A DNA stretch of 64,000 nt from JBBITI01 sp963735055 (GCA_963735055.1 CAVTJN010000019.1:248001-312000), one strand, 5' to 3'. Positions 1-10,117 are shown, numbered from the stretch's first letter. The notes: generated by a model from the sequence alone, not told the origin. Translations and numbers: made by a program.

Positions 1-815
1 CACGGCAGTACGGTCGCCTCATTGACAGATTCATTGTCGGCCAAGTGTTCATGGCCCGTCTCAAACTGGCCAGGGGTGATGTGGCCGGCGCGGCCGCTAT
101 GTTGGCTGAGACTGAGGAGTCCGTGCGCCAGAACAATTTCTTGCTGCGAATGCCTGAGGTCGCCGCTGCCCAGGTGACGACGTTGCTTCACCAGGGCAAT
201 CTGGCGGCCGCCGCTCATCTGGCTCAGACCCATGATCTGCCCATAAGCCGGGCCAGGGTACTCCTGACCCAGGGAGACCCCTCCGCAGCGTTGGCGATAT
301 TGGGACCACTGCGGCAGCAAATGGAAGCAAAGGGTTGGGCCGACGAACGTCTCAGGGCAATGGTTCTACAGGCAGTTGCGCTGCACCTGAAAGGCGAAAA
401 CGCCACGGCTGTGCAATTGCTGGCTGAAGCCATGGCGCTGGCCGAGCCGGGCGGCTTTATCCGCATCTTTGTGGATGAAGGTACTCCGATGGCTCACCTG
501 TTGTCTGAGGCAGCCGCTGAAGGGATCATGCCGGACTATGTAGGCAAGTTGTTGGCTTCATTTGCGGCTGAAGGGCGGAAGGCCGAAGGCAAGTCTTCTC
601 ACCCCACTGCAATGCGTCTTAGTGAGCCATTGAGCCAGCGCGAGTTAGAAGTATTACAACTCATGGCCAAGGGACTCTCGAATCGTGAGATTGGCGAGCG
701 ACTCTTCCTGGCCCTGGATACGATCAAGGGACACAACCGCATCATCTTTGGCAAACTCCAGGTCCAACGGCGTACGGAAGCCGTGGCGCGTGCCCGTGAG
801 TTGGGACTGCTGTAG
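1..815 (+). CDS. MalT-like LuxR-family regulator, C-terminal part (cut by window edge)
   Basis: The frame is open from position 3 with no stop, so the gene starts left of the window and only about 270 C-terminal residues are visible. They hold TPR-like helical repeats, a conserved GGFIRIFVDEG segment, and a C-terminal GerE-type helix-turn-helix starting LSQRELEVLQLMAKGLSN and ending ARARELGLL. This is the end of an ATP-dependent MalT/LAL-type transcription activator, and it closely resembles the C terminus of the complete regulator at 12214-14889. Family knowledge: ATP and an inducer control oligomerisation and DNA binding through the HTH. The downstream gene at 1046 has the same kind of small partner found beside the other two regulators here. 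Confidence 0.9.
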   Translation, partial: RQYGRLIDRFIVGQVFMARLKLARGDVAGAAAMLAETEESVRQNNFLLRMPEVAAAQVTTLLHQGNLAAAAHLAQTHDLPISRARVLLTQGDPSAALAILGPLRQQMEAKGWADERLRAMVLQAVALHLKGENATAVQLLAEAMALAEPGGFIRIFVDEGTPMAHLLSEAAAEGIMPDYVGKLLASFAAEGRKAEGKSSHPTAMRLSEPLSQRELEVLQLMAKGLSNREIGERLFLALDTIKGHNRIIFGKLQVQRRTEAVARARELGLL

Positions 816-923
816 CCGGGACCCCAGTCTCTCAATAATCCTACCAGCGGCAAACCCCCCGCTCAAAGTCTTTAAGAAGCCTTTCCGTAGCCAGCCCTCC
901 CATTATTCTCCCCTCAAAAGCAG

Positions 924-980
924 AACAACACCCCCAAACAACACCAAAGTGTCTATTCGCCAACACCGCGCTGCAGATAC
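924..980 (+). promoter_or_regulatory. Conserved element upstream of cassette-1 partner gene
   Basis: A noncoding stretch containing ACCCCCAAACAACAC and ending TGCAGATA. It matches 45 of 56 bases of the region at 12061-12116 read on the minus strand. Both copies end 63-66 bases before the start codon of the partner gene. The conservation in noncoding sequence suggests a regulator-binding site or promoter. A weaker relative (CCCCCAAAT..CTTTGG..GTATTC) lies near 6391 in cassette 2. Confidence 0.55.
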
Positions 981-1045
981 GCTATTCGTGAATCAAACAG
1001 GTAGCGCAACAAGTGGCTATATTCAGCCTTCCCGTGGAGAAGCCA

Positions 1046-1318
1046 ATGTTAAACGAACGTGAACCCAAACCGGCTTTGAATCAACCTGCGGTCTACCAGA
1101 TCAGAATCAAAGGCCATCTGGGTAGTCAGTGGGCAGACTGGTTTGAGGGACTGGCCATCACGCTCGAGGATAACGGCGATACCCTTGTAACCGGCGCTGT
1201 GGTCGATCAGGCTGCGTTACACGGATTGCTCAAGAAGATACGTGATTTAGGATTGCCATTGGTCTCGGTCTGTCCTGTCGAACCGGGTCAGGCAGGTACT
1301 CCGGACGTCAAGCATTAA
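1046..1318 (+). CDS. Small partner protein of MalT-like regulator (unknown function)
   Basis: A 90-residue protein with no recognised domain. The ATG at 1046 is chosen because GGAG lies just upstream and the paralogues start at similar places. The core reads VYQIRIKGHLGSQW, then WFEGL, GDTLVTGAVVDQAALHG and LLKKIRDLGLPLVSV. Two paralogues are in the window: 11728-11997 (very similar) and 6483-6710 (diverged). Each sits beside a MalT-like regulator. It looks like a compact alpha/beta cytosolic domain with no signal or membrane segment. A role as accessory or sensor of the regulator is inference from synteny only. Confidence 0.8.
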   Translation: MLNEREPKPALNQPAVYQIRIKGHLGSQWADWFEGLAITLEDNGDTLVTGAVVDQAALHGLLKKIRDLGLPLVSVCPVEPGQAGTPDVKH

Positions 1319-1376
1319 GCGAGCCCTATTCAAGCCAAAATTCAACGAACCCACGTACAAAAGAGGGAGAAAAGAA

Positions 1377-2117
1377 ATGAATAAGAACAGAAAGACAGCG
1401 ATCATCACGGGAATCATTTTCATCATTGCGACGGTGGCAGGTCTACTGGGTAATGCCCTCACGGGCTCCATTGTGGGTGCTCCGGATTATCTTGTCCAGA
1501 TTGCTGCAAACAAGAACCTGGTCTTGGTGGGAGCGCTTCTTGCGTTTGTCGCGGCTGCCGGAAGCGCCGGCATCGCGATTTCGCTTTACCCCGTCTTGCG
1601 GAAACACAATGAAGGGCTAGCTCTTGGATCAGTTGGTTTCAGGCTTATCGAGGGAGTGTTCTATCTTGTCAGCGCACTCGGCTTGTTCTCTCTACTGTCA
1701 CTGGGTCAGGAGTATGCGGGCGCAGGGCCTCAGGCTGCTCCAGCCATTCAAGTCCTGGGCGACTTGATTCTCGCAGTACGTGTTTGGGCGGGCTTTGTGC
1801 TTGGCGTGATTGCTTTCTGCTTGGGCGCGGGTATGTACTACTACGTGTTGTATCGATCGAGACTCATCCCCCGCTGGCTATCCGCCTGGGGTCTGGCTGG
1901 GCTCGCGTTGTTGTTCTCGATGACTCTGTCGATTGCATTCGGCGAAAGAATTTCAGGACCTTCAGGTATGCTGGTAGTGTTGGCAGTCCCGATCGCCTTG
2001 CAGGAAATGGTTCTAGCGGTATGGCTGATAGCTAAGGGATTCAATGTTCCGGGAGTAGTTCCCCTTTCCGCGAAGGCAGGCTTGGAGGGAACGGAATGGA
2101 GACGGGAGACGAAATGA
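1377..2117 (+). CDS. DUF4386 family membrane protein
   Basis: 246 residues with about six hydrophobic segments and the DUF4386 pattern: N-terminal KTAIITGIIFIIATVAGLLG, a central SLYPVLRKHNEGLALGSVGF-type segment, and YYYVLYRSRLIPRWLSAWGL late in the protein. A purine-rich ribosome site (agggagaaaag) precedes the ATG. It is an integral cytoplasmic-membrane protein of unknown function. Its stop overlaps the start of a paralogue by ATGA, so the two are translationally coupled. With the regulator and partner gene upstream it forms the cargo of cassette 1. Confidence 0.85.
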   Translation: MNKNRKTAIITGIIFIIATVAGLLGNALTGSIVGAPDYLVQIAANKNLVLVGALLAFVAAAGSAGIAISLYPVLRKHNEGLALGSVGFRLIEGVFYLVSALGLFSLLSLGQEYAGAGPQAAPAIQVLGDLILAVRVWAGFVLGVIAFCLGAGMYYYVLYRSRLIPRWLSAWGLAGLALLFSMTLSIAFGERISGPSGMLVVLAVPIALQEMVLAVWLIAKGFNVPGVVPLSAKAGLEGTEWRRETK

Positions 2118-2839
2118 ACACACACAGAAAGACCGCAATAGTTGTGGGGGCGCTATTCCTTCTTGGGCTTGCCGGCGCATTCGGCGCAATTGTCAAACCC
2201 ATCTTGGATAGTCCAAGCTATCTTGTCAAAATATTCGAGAATCAAAACCAGGTTATGGTGGGGGCGCTCATTCAAATAGTCATGGCCTTTGCGTGTGCGG
2301 GCATTGCAATTGGATTGTATCCAATCTTAAAGAAGCACAATAGATCCTTAGCTCTTGGAGCTGTCGGTTTTCGAATTATCGAGAATGTGTTCCAAATTGT
2401 TGCTGCGCTCGGCCTGCTATCACTATTGACATTAAGCCAGGACTTTGTAAAGGCAGACACTCTTGCTGCCTCCGCTCTTCAAACTACCGGCGCCTTGGTG
2501 CTCGCAGTTCGTTATTGGGCGAGCCTGGTGTTGTCGCAAGTCGGTTTTGTCGTGGGCGCTTTGATGTATTACTACATATTTTATCGATCAAGACTCATTC
2601 CAAGGTGGCTGTCGGGTTGGGGCATAGTTGCGATCATATTGCATCTCACTTCAGTCTTCTTCACGATGTTCCATCAGATTGATCCCTTTTCGGGGTCACC
2701 AACCCTATTGTTGAGCATCCCAATCGGCCTGCAGGAATTGACCCTGGCGGTATGGTTGATAGTCAAAGGATTCAATCCATCTGCAATCGCTTCCGGGTCT
2801 GCGAATACGGCGACGAACGAGCTTCTAAGGGCGTCATAG
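2114..2839 (+). CDS. DUF4386 family membrane protein, second copy
   Basis: 241 residues from the ATG at 2114, which overlaps the TGA of the preceding paralogue (ATGA). An ATG at 2096 is in frame but lies inside the previous gene, and the protein from MNTHRKTAIVVGALFLLGLA aligns with the start of the first copy. It has the same layout of six membrane segments, with the ILKKHNRSLALGAVGFRI and RSRLIPRWLSGWG signatures. The tandem pair suggests duplication and possibly a heteromeric membrane complex; that is inference. Confidence 0.85.
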   Translation: MNTHRKTAIVVGALFLLGLAGAFGAIVKPILDSPSYLVKIFENQNQVMVGALIQIVMAFACAGIAIGLYPILKKHNRSLALGAVGFRIIENVFQIVAALGLLSLLTLSQDFVKADTLAASALQTTGALVLAVRYWASLVLSQVGFVVGALMYYYIFYRSRLIPRWLSGWGIVAIILHLTSVFFTMFHQIDPFSGSPTLLLSIPIGLQELTLAVWLIVKGFNPSAIASGSANTATNELLRAS

Positions 2840-2925
2840 ATTTGCCTCCCCGCTCAGCTACGCGTAAATGCTCGTGGTACAGACATCATGAAGCGGACAC
2901 AATCCATCGAAAGGAGGAAGCCTAG

Positions 2926-3396
2926 ATGCTAAAAGCAGGTTCCAGACTCCTCTCCCTATGGAGCGGTATCAATCTCCTCGTCTCGGCCGCCATATTGACC
3001 ATGGTCGTTATTTTCAAGGCAAACTCCCCAATCCTGGACCTGGTGTTTGAAGAATCTGAGGTCGCCAACCTGAGTGCCAAGACCGTTGCATCGCTCAATG
3101 CTTTGACGATCCTGTACAACTCTTGCTCGGTGGTTCTCTCGGTGGCGGTATGGTTCCTCATCCGAAAAAGCCTGATCGCCGGCCAAAGATGGGCCTTCTG
3201 GACGTTGCTGTTTGGGATCGGCTTTGTGGAAGTGATGGCTTTCATCGCCTCCGCACCCATCGGAAACGCACGATGGCAATTGTATGCCGCTATGGGTGCT
3301 CTGTACGTTGTGGGCATCGGGCTGGCCGGCTATTCCATATTCAGGCGACAGGCACAGGAATCCGATGCAGCAAAGGAACATGTTATCAGACGATAG
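2926..3396 (+). CDS. Four-helix membrane protein, unknown
   Basis: 156 residues with four hydrophobic segments (about residues 8-30, 57-80, 85-108 and 115-135) and a charged C-terminal tail. A strong ribosome site (aaaggagg) lies ten bases before the ATG. I do not recognise the family. It follows the two DUF4386 genes on the same strand after an 86-base gap, so it may belong to the same cassette. Its last 11 bases overlap a possible gene on the other strand. Confidence 0.75.
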   Translation: MLKAGSRLLSLWSGINLLVSAAILTMVVIFKANSPILDLVFEESEVANLSAKTVASLNALTILYNSCSVVLSVAVWFLIRKSLIAGQRWAFWTLLFGIGFVEVMAFIASAPIGNARWQLYAAMGALYVVGIGLAGYSIFRRQAQESDAAKEHVIRR

Positions 3397-3643
3397 CCTC
3401 GTCCAGACCCGTCCATGACACACAGTCTTGGTAGTTTCGGTACTTTTGCCTTTCGTACACAATGGTTGGGTCGAGTTCAAGATCGACCACCTCGTGTTCA
3501 AGAGGTGAGACTTTCCAGCGTAGTTTCTCTCTGATCCTGTGAGCCGGGGCTCCATCAATCAGGTACCCTTGCTCAGACTTTTTCTTGAAAGTGATCCTGA
3601 GATCGTCGACTATGACCAGATCCTTCCAAGCGCTGAAAGACAT
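3386..3643 (-). CDS. Small hypothetical protein (uncertain)
   Basis: An 85-residue reading frame convergent with the preceding gene and divergent from the regulator at 3713. The ATG at 3643 has GAGGA at a reasonable distance. The product is soluble and mixed-charge, with segments such as KDLVIVDDLRITFKKKSEQG and KVSPLEHEVVDLELDP. Composition is protein-like and it fills an otherwise empty interval, but I recognise no family. It could be a chance frame. Confidence 0.4.
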   Translation of the reverse strand: MSFSAWKDLVIVDDLRITFKKKSEQGYLIDGAPAHRIREKLRWKVSPLEHEVVDLELDPTIVYERQKYRNYQDCVSWTGLDEAIV

Positions 3644-3672
3644 CGTTTTGTTCCTCATTGAGAAGCCTGTGG

Positions 3673-3678
3673 TATAAT
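3673..3678 (+). promoter_or_regulatory. TATAAT -10 box upstream of regulator 2
   Basis: A perfect TATAAT about 35 bases before the chosen GTG start at 3713. A weak TTGTTC lies 19 bases upstream as a possible -35. This predicts a short leader containing the GGAGGG ribosome site at 3703-3708. Confidence 0.5.
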
Positions 3679-3712
3679 CGCACCATTCGTTGTGCGCTTG
3701 TCGGAGGGTCAT

Positions 3713-6331
3713 GTGGACATCCCTCTGCTGTCGACCAAGCTGTTCGTTCCTTCGACTCGACCGGGCCTGGTCATGCGCCCGCGGCTGATGGAGCGGCTTG
3801 AGGCTGGCCTCACGGGTCCTCTCACGCTCGTCTCAGCGCCGGCGGGCTTTGGCAAGACAACTGTTTTGAGTCAATGGATCGCCACTCACGAGCCGCCGCG
3901 TCCAGTTGCTTGGATCCAACTGGACGAAGGAGATAACGACCCGGTCCGTTTCTGGGACTACTTCATCGCCGCCGTAAAGAAGCTCCAGCCTGGTGCTGGC
4001 GAAAACGCCGCCACCATGTTGCACTCGCCTCAAGCGTATGCCATTGAAGCTGTCCTGACCACCCTCATCAATGACCTGACGACTGTGCCGGAAGGCATTA
4101 CACTCGTCATGGACGATTATCATCGGATCAAGACCGATGCGATCCATGCGGCCATGGCGTTTCTGATCGATCATTGCCCGTCTGGAATACACCTGGCGAT
4201 TGCCACTCGCGCCGACCCGCCGTTCCCTTTACCGCATTTTCGAGGCCGGAGCACCCTGGTGGAGATCGGCGCTGACGACTTACGTTTCACTTCCCGGGAA
4301 GCAGACGACCTCCTTAAGCTCCAGGACGTCGTGCTTAACGCTACTGACCTGGGCGCCCTCAACGGCAGGGCGGAGGGATGGGCGGTGGGACTGAAAATGG
4401 CAGCACTGGCGATGCGGGGGCGGCAGGATGGCGGCGAGTTCGTTGCGTCGTTCACCGGCAGCCAGCGCTACATAATGGACTACCTGGTCGAAGAAGTGCT
4501 CACCAGACAACCTCAGGATGTGCGCGACTTCTTGCTTAGCACTTCCGTGCTGGAGAGGATAACGGCGGCGCTATGCGACGCGCTTACGGGGCTCGACAAC
4601 AGCCGGAGCATGCTGGAGAGACTGGAGAGGTCAAACCTCTTCCTTGTCCCCCTGGATGATTCGAGGCGGTGGTACCGTTACCATCACCTGTTTGGCGATC
4701 TGCTACGCCACCAATTGGAGATTTCCGAAGGCGAGGAGAGGGTAAAGCAGCTCCACCGGATGGCCGGCGAGTGGTACCAAGCACATGACCTTGTTGATGA
4801 CGCGGTGCACCATGCCCTCGCGGCACGAGACTGGGAGAGGGCTGTAAAGATCGTCGGAAAAGTGGCGGAAGGCCGCCTCAAACAGGGCGAAATTGTAACG
4901 CTATTTGAGTGGCTAGGAGCCGTTCCGCAAAGCTACTTGATCGCCGATTTGGACCTGTACCGTCATTATTGCCGCGCTCTCGCTGGGACAGGACACCTTG
5001 AGGCCGCCGAGGCAGCGTTGCAGCACCTGCAGTTCGCAACTCGCGTCGATTCGAACCTCGAGGGCGAGGTCGCCTACCTGCGAGCTGACGCCGCAATACG
5101 AAGCGGTAGAGTGGACCTGTCTATCCAGCTGGCCGAGAAAGCCGTCTCGCTCCTGAACCCCGACAACGGAGCGTATCTCTGTCTGGCCAACTTCAGGGCA
5201 GGGTTCGGCCAGCACCACCGTGGATCACTCAGCGCCGCTCAGGACCATTTGACTGAGTCTCTGATGATCGCCCAGCAGATTGGAGACCGCAATACGGCGG
5301 CATGGTCGGCCAACTTTCTGGCTGCAGTCTTGCACCAGCAGGGAAAAATGAGGAAGGCGCTGGAGCTGGCCAAGCGTGGCTTACAGATAGCAGGGCAGTC
5401 AACGGCGGCGGCTGGTCCATATTGTCGGCTGAGCATGATCCCCTACGAGATGAACGATCTGGATATTGCAGTACGCAACGCGCAACTGGCTGCCGAGTGG
5501 AACCGGCTGGCCGGAGACTCAGCTTCAGTAGTCGGATACATCTATGTTGCGATGGCGAAACTGGCCGCCGGCGATACGGCTGGTGCTGTCGAAGCAATGT
5601 TGCGCTGCGACCTTGCTGTGCAAGACCCCAAAATCATGCGGTTGTTCCATGCCAGGCATGTGGTGGGGCATGTCATGTTCGCCGTCAGGTGAGGTGATCT
5701 TGAGACCGCCTCCGAATGGGGCAAGCGGCTAGGCGACTTTCCAGATTGCTATCCTTTCGAGTTCGCTCATGTCCCGGCTCGCCTCCTTATTGCTCAAGGG
5801 AAGAAAGCCGAGGCAGCGGCACAATTGCGCAACGTCCATGACAATGCAGCGAAGGCAGGTGCTTACGGCCTGGCTATCGGAATACGGGTCTGCCAGGCAC
5901 TGGCCGCCGAGACGGAAGATGAAGCTCTGGCGTTTCTGTCCGAAGCACTTGTCAAAGGTGAACCCGAGGGGTATGTCCGCACGTTCGTCGACGAAGGCAA
6001 GCTGCTCGAACCGTTGCTGCGGAAGGCACTCGCCCGCGGTATCACGCCGGAGTACACGGCAAGACTGATGAGCACAATCGCTGCTGAGGAGCATCAGTCA
6101 CGCTCTGTCGGCGCGGCATCCCCGCGCGTCGCTGCGCCCGGGCTCGTGAGCGGCCGCGAACTCGAGATCCTGCACCTGATCGAGTCCGGCCTTACCAACC
6201 GGCAGATTGCCGACCGGCTGTCCATAACGCTGAGCACTGCCAAGACCCATGTTCACCACATCTCTCAGAAGCTGGATGCGAAGAACCGCACGCAGATCCT
6301 TGCCCGCGCCAAGAACCTGAAACTGCTTTAG
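3713..6331 (+). pseudogene. MalT-like LuxR regulator interrupted by in-frame TGA at 5690
   Basis: GTG at 3713 follows GGAGGG and begins VDIPLLSTKLFVP, the usual MalT-family start. The N-terminal ATPase has Walker A APAGFGKTT and Walker B VMDDYH. A TPR-like helical region follows, then a C-terminal HTH (VSGRELEILHLIESGLTNRQ) ending KNLKLL. The frame stops at TGA 5690-5692 after HVMFAVR, but continues in the same frame without further stops (GDLETASEWGKRL) to 6331. The total of about 870 codons is normal for the family. This is therefore a single nonsense change (for example CGA to TGA), not a frameshift. The two pieces would separate ATPase and DNA-binding domain, so the regulator is probably inactive unless the TGA is read through or is a sequence error. 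Confidence 0.85.
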
Positions 6332-6482
6332 TTCCTCCTCATTTCCGTTTGTTGACCTGCCGCGCGATGCGGGTCAAAACCCACAAATCAGCCCCCAAAT
6401 CGATCTTTGGATGTATTCCCTCTCATACCAGCCAACTCGTATGCTTGCCTCATTGTCTAACACGGTCAGGTGAGGTGGCTCC

Positions 6483-6710
6483 ATGGACACGGTGGAAATC
6501 CGGGTAAAAGGTCAACTCGGTCGGACCTGGTCCAGTTGGCTTGGAGGTCTTTCTGTTCGCCACACCTCTGAAGGCGACACCATCATTTCCGGACCACTCA
6601 GGGACCAATCGGCGCTCTACGGTGTACTCGAAAGACTATCAAGCCTCGGCATTCGACTCCTGTCCGTCAGTAGCAGACCCGGTCCGGAAAGGGAGGGCAG
6701 CAAGATGTGA
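6483..6710 (+). CDS. Small partner protein of MalT-like regulator, diverged copy
   Basis: 75 residues: VEIRVKGQLGRTWSSWLGGL, then GDTIISGPLRDQSALYGVLE and LGIRLLSV. It is the diverged third member of the partner family at 1046-1318 and 11728-11997. The shared core is an (I/L)RxKG start, a W-x2-W/F-x-GL segment, GDTxxxGPxxDQxALxG, and LGxxLxSV. The ATG follows GGTGAGGTGG. It lies 151 bases after the interrupted regulator and just before a secreted repeat protein. Function unknown. Confidence 0.75.
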   Translation: MDTVEIRVKGQLGRTWSSWLGGLSVRHTSEGDTIISGPLRDQSALYGVLERLSSLGIRLLSVSSRPGPEREGSKM

Positions 6711-6767
6711 CAGCAAAACGAAGAATGTATGGCAAACCTGTTTAGTCAGAAAAAGAAGGAGACAATT

Positions 6768-7712
6768 GTGAAAAACGCATTCAGGAAAATCATCGGCATG
6801 CTATTGCTCATCATGGCGGTCGCCTTCCCCTTGGCACCTGTAGTGGTTGGGGCAGACGCCACACCACAGTACACATTTACGTCAATCGACATGCCGGGCG
6901 CCACTCTCACCATGGCATTCGACATCAACCCAAGAGGCGTGATCGTGGGCAGCTACCTGGGCGGAGGCAAGCTGCACGGGTTTTCAGGCACCCCTGGAGA
7001 CTTCACCTCGTTTGACTTTCCCGGCAGCGACGTGACGTTCACCAACGTCAGGGGCATTAACCCCGGCGGCGACATAGCGGGCTACTACGGAGAGAGCACT
7101 ACCGGTCGCCAGCACGGCTTCGTGTATACCAAGCACGGCGAGTGGCAGACCATCGACACCCCCGGTCACAACTTCACGGGCATCACGCGCATTCTCCCCA
7201 ACGGGACGACCGTCGGGGCCTACATGGACAGCTCGGCAGGCTTGAACATGACGGCCGTGGTCCGTGACCCGGAAGGCAACGTCATCTCTGCCCTCACCGA
7301 CCCCCCTAACGCCTGTCACGAAAGCGCCACGCCTGACTATACCACCATCGTGGGCTACTGGGACCCCGAACCGCTGGGAGCGGGATTTCAGTCCTACGTG
7401 CTCGAAGGCGGCGTCTTCAAGTCCTTCCACCCCAGTGCCACAACCATCAACTCCATGGCTTGGGACGTGAGCAACGATGGCCTCATCATCGTCGGGCTCT
7501 ACCAGGACCCCGGGCTGGGGAATACGAACGTGCACGGGTACATCGCCAAGCGCCGCGGCACCTCGGTCGCCGACTGGTCTTTTACGCGGATAGATTACCC
7601 AGGGGCAGACCAAACAGCCGTATGGGGCTGCAACTCCCGTGGGGACCTGGTCGGCCGCTACTTCCTCGGTGGGATGTGGCACGGTTTCGTCGCCACCCGC
7701 ACCGAGAATTAG
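6768..7712 (+). CDS. Secreted HAF-repeat protein
   Basis: About 314 residues from GTG 6768, which has AAGGAG seven bases upstream; an in-frame ATG at 6729 lacks a comparable site. Residues 1-30 form a signal peptide with a hydrophobic core and Ala-rich cleavage region. The mature part is built of repeated units with the pattern (F/I)D(F/M)PG..T...(D/G)INP.G.I.G.Y......HGF, typical of the probable extracellular HAF repeat family (beta-propeller-like). It is likely exported; its ligand is unknown. A strong terminator follows at 7753, closing cassette 2. Confidence 0.8.
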   Translation: MKNAFRKIIGMLLLIMAVAFPLAPVVVGADATPQYTFTSIDMPGATLTMAFDINPRGVIVGSYLGGGKLHGFSGTPGDFTSFDFPGSDVTFTNVRGINPGGDIAGYYGESTTGRQHGFVYTKHGEWQTIDTPGHNFTGITRILPNGTTVGAYMDSSAGLNMTAVVRDPEGNVISALTDPPNACHESATPDYTTIVGYWDPEPLGAGFQSYVLEGGVFKSFHPSATTINSMAWDVSNDGLIIVGLYQDPGLGNTNVHGYIAKRRGTSVADWSFTRIDYPGADQTAVWGCNSRGDLVGRYFLGGMWHGFVATRTEN

Positions 7713-7752
7713 AGGGCACGCGGATCGAGGGCAGCGCGGTCAGGAACCTCTG

Positions 7753-7784
7753 GCAGGAGACCCTGTGAAACCAGGGTCTCCTGC
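7753..7784 (+). terminator. Intrinsic terminator after HAF-repeat gene
   Basis: A 13-base perfect stem (GCAGGAGACCCTG / CAGGGTCTCCTGC) with a 6-base loop, followed by GTCTTT. It lies 41 bases after the stop of the HAF-repeat gene. Confidence 0.85.
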
Positions 7785-7789
7785 GTCTT

Positions 7790-8380
7790 TGGTTGCCGGC
7801 GGTTGCATATCGCTCACGTCCGCCTGGGTGGCGTATGATGGTCCCTAAGAGCGGGGCAAGGCGGCGCCCGAGAAGAGACCCGATGGGTTACCCCCGGCGA
7901 GATCAGGGACTGGCACGACTTCCGCCTTCCCCTCCTCAAGCCCAGCTGTCCCCTTTCGTTGCTCACTGTTCTGTGGCAGAGCGGTCTTATACCTCCAAGG
8001 CACGATAACAAACTAGCGGTTTAGTGTTCCCTCTGGTTCCCCGCTGAGCTATCCTTGTCGTGACGACGACTCTACGAAGCGCCCAGCCGTGGGGATTGAA
8101 ACAGGCAACGATCACAGCACAACAGTCAACTCGAAGGCCTTGGTTCTGCCCATTGGGCATTAGCGCCCACCATTCCGTCCAGTAGGTAAAACCATACATG
8201 AGCGGGCCTGCAGAGCGACCCAAGTGTGGTGAATAGGGTTTTCACTAAGACATTTGCGCTCAGTCTGTAGCTGCCCTGCCCGCTCACAATCCAGAATGTA
8301 AAGTGGCTTGCATCGCTGTCTTTGCCGTGACAGCATAAGCCAAGGCTTAGGCCTTGGGTATTTTCGCGGAAGGAGGAGCA
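7790..8380. other. Noncoding flank upstream of IS110 remnant
   Basis: About 590 bases with no reading frame that looks like protein. Part of it is probably the left noncoding end of the IS110 element. Element ends could not be fixed because IS110 members usually lack terminal inverted repeats. Confidence 0.4.
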
Positions 8381-9659
8381 ATGCAGACGACACAGACGTC
8401 GACCGAATCGGGACAAGCAGTCTGGGAGGCGGTTCTGGAGCGAGGCTGCGGGCTGGATGTACACCAGAAGACGATCACCGCTTGCCTGCTCATAGGTCCC
8501 CTGCAGGAGCAGCCCAGAGAGTCTACACGTACGTTTCAGACGACTACGAGAGGCCTTCTGGCGCTGCGGGACTGGCTTCAACACAACGGCTGTACCCATG
8601 TGGCCATCGAGAGCACCGGGATCTACTGGAGGCCGTGTTCCACATCCTCGAGGATGCCGTGAGCGTGCTCCTGGTGAATGCCAGCCACATGAAGCAGGTA
8701 CCCGGAAGGAAGACGGACCTCAAGGATGCCCAATGGATTGCCCGGCTCTTGCGCTGGGGTCTCCTGAAACCAAGCCTCGTCCCGCCGACGCCGATCAGAG
8801 AGCTAAGGGACCTTTGCCGGTATCGCCGGAAACTGATCGAGCAAACCTCTGCCGAGAAGAACCGCGTACAGAAGGTCCTCGAGGATGCCAACATCAAGCT
8901 CGGCATCCGTGGCCTCGCAACGTGTTTGGAGTGTCCGGGCGAGCCATGATCAAAGCTCTTCTGGAGACGGACATGACCCCGGAGGAGATGGCTAATTTGG
9001 CGAAAGGCAAGCTGCGGGAGAAGATACCCCAGCTGATAGAAGCCTTAGAAGGCGATGTAAGCGAACATCATCGCTTCCTCATCCGCAATGCACCTGGAGC
9101 ATATGGGGTACCTCAAGGAAGCGGTGGCCAAGCTTGATGATCGTATTGCTGAGAAGATGCAGCCTTATCAGCGGCAGATTGACAACATCAGGACGACGCC
9201 GGGCTTCGATGTGGCGTCGGCGCAGCACGCCTTCGCCGAAATCGGCGGCGACATCGCGCTGTTTCCTTCCGAACGACACATGGCCTCGTGGGCGGGACTA
9301 TGCCCGGGCAACAACGAGAGCGCCGGCAAGCAGAAGAGCGGGCGTACGACCAAAGGAAACAACTGGCTCAAGTCTATCTTGGTGCAGACAGCCCACGCTT
9401 CTTGTCGAACCAAGGACACCTATCTCAAGAGCTTCTACCGCCGGGTGGCGCCAGGCGAGGCAAAGGTAGAGCGATCGTCGCCATTGCCCACAAACAGATA
9501 CGTGCGATCTATCACGAACTCAAGGAAGACAAATCCTATCTGGAGCTGGGGCCAGACTTCTTCGACCGGCTCAACCAGAAGGCTCTGGAGCAAAGGCTGA
9601 AACGCCGGCTGGAAGACCTGGGCTACCGAGTGCAACTGTCTCCTCTACCGGCAACGTAG
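8381..9659 (+). pseudogene. IS110-family transposase remnant with several frame breaks
   Basis: The ATG at 8381 follows AAGGAGGAGCA and starts an IS110 transposase. Visible pieces are GCGLDVHQKTITACLL and HVAIESTGIYW (DEDD-type RuvC-like N domain), then HILEDAVSVLLVNASHMKQ and RKTDLKDAQWIARLL in a second frame. Next come FGVSGRAMIKALL in a third frame, and YQRQIDNIRTTPGFDVASAQ with MASWAGLCPGNNESAG (Transposase_20 domain) in a fourth, then AIVAIAHKQIRAIYH. At least four shifts are needed to read through. The indels include a missing G, an extra A and others, so this copy is decayed beyond the single-G pattern seen elsewhere in the window. It is inactive as written. Confidence 0.9.
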
Positions 9660-10117
9660 CTTCCTCCATGCGATGAACGGCAGGATCAAGGATCGTTCGA
9701 AAATTTGAGGCAAGACCTCGAGGTAAAACCTGATCCGGTGGCACAGAAGAACAACACATCGTCATCCCTGCCCTGGGGCAGGGGTACGCAGGGGAACTTA
9801 TCAATCTACGTACAGCCACCTCCCGCCGTTCATCGCCAATAAGGCACATACGTGTCCTCACCGAGGGACTCCTTGTGAGGTCCTTTAATTGTGTCTCATT
9901 CCAGGCACCTAGCTTCACGCCACTTTACAGGGGAACTCGGACTTTCGAGAAGGTCTTCTCACTCGTCTTCTGACGGTCTAAGTTCGAATGTGCTCAGCCG
10001 GAGCTGCTGAGGAAGCGGGAGCTTGATGCTTCGGAATCGAGCCTATTGGACAACGGATTATGCTCCTGCGATTGACTTCGCGCAAGGGATGCTTCGAGTA
10101 ATTCCTGCACCGCTTTG
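9660..10117. other. Noncoding interval after IS110 remnant
   Basis: About 460 bases without a supported gene. It separates the IS remnant from the convergent alcohol dehydrogenase gene and may include the right end of the element. No clear repeat or terminator was found. Confidence 0.4.

Noticed and set aside
685..1062. 125-residue frame overlapping the end of regulator 1
   Set aside because: It overlaps the HTH of regulator 1 and the conserved noncoding element; composition is not protein-like.
5690..5692. Selenocysteine at the TGA of regulator 2
   Set aside because: The site is in a helical repeat after Arg, not at a redox Cys, and no suitable hairpin follows.
8381..9659. Active IS110 element
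   Set aside because: At least four frame changes of different kinds are needed to read the transposase.
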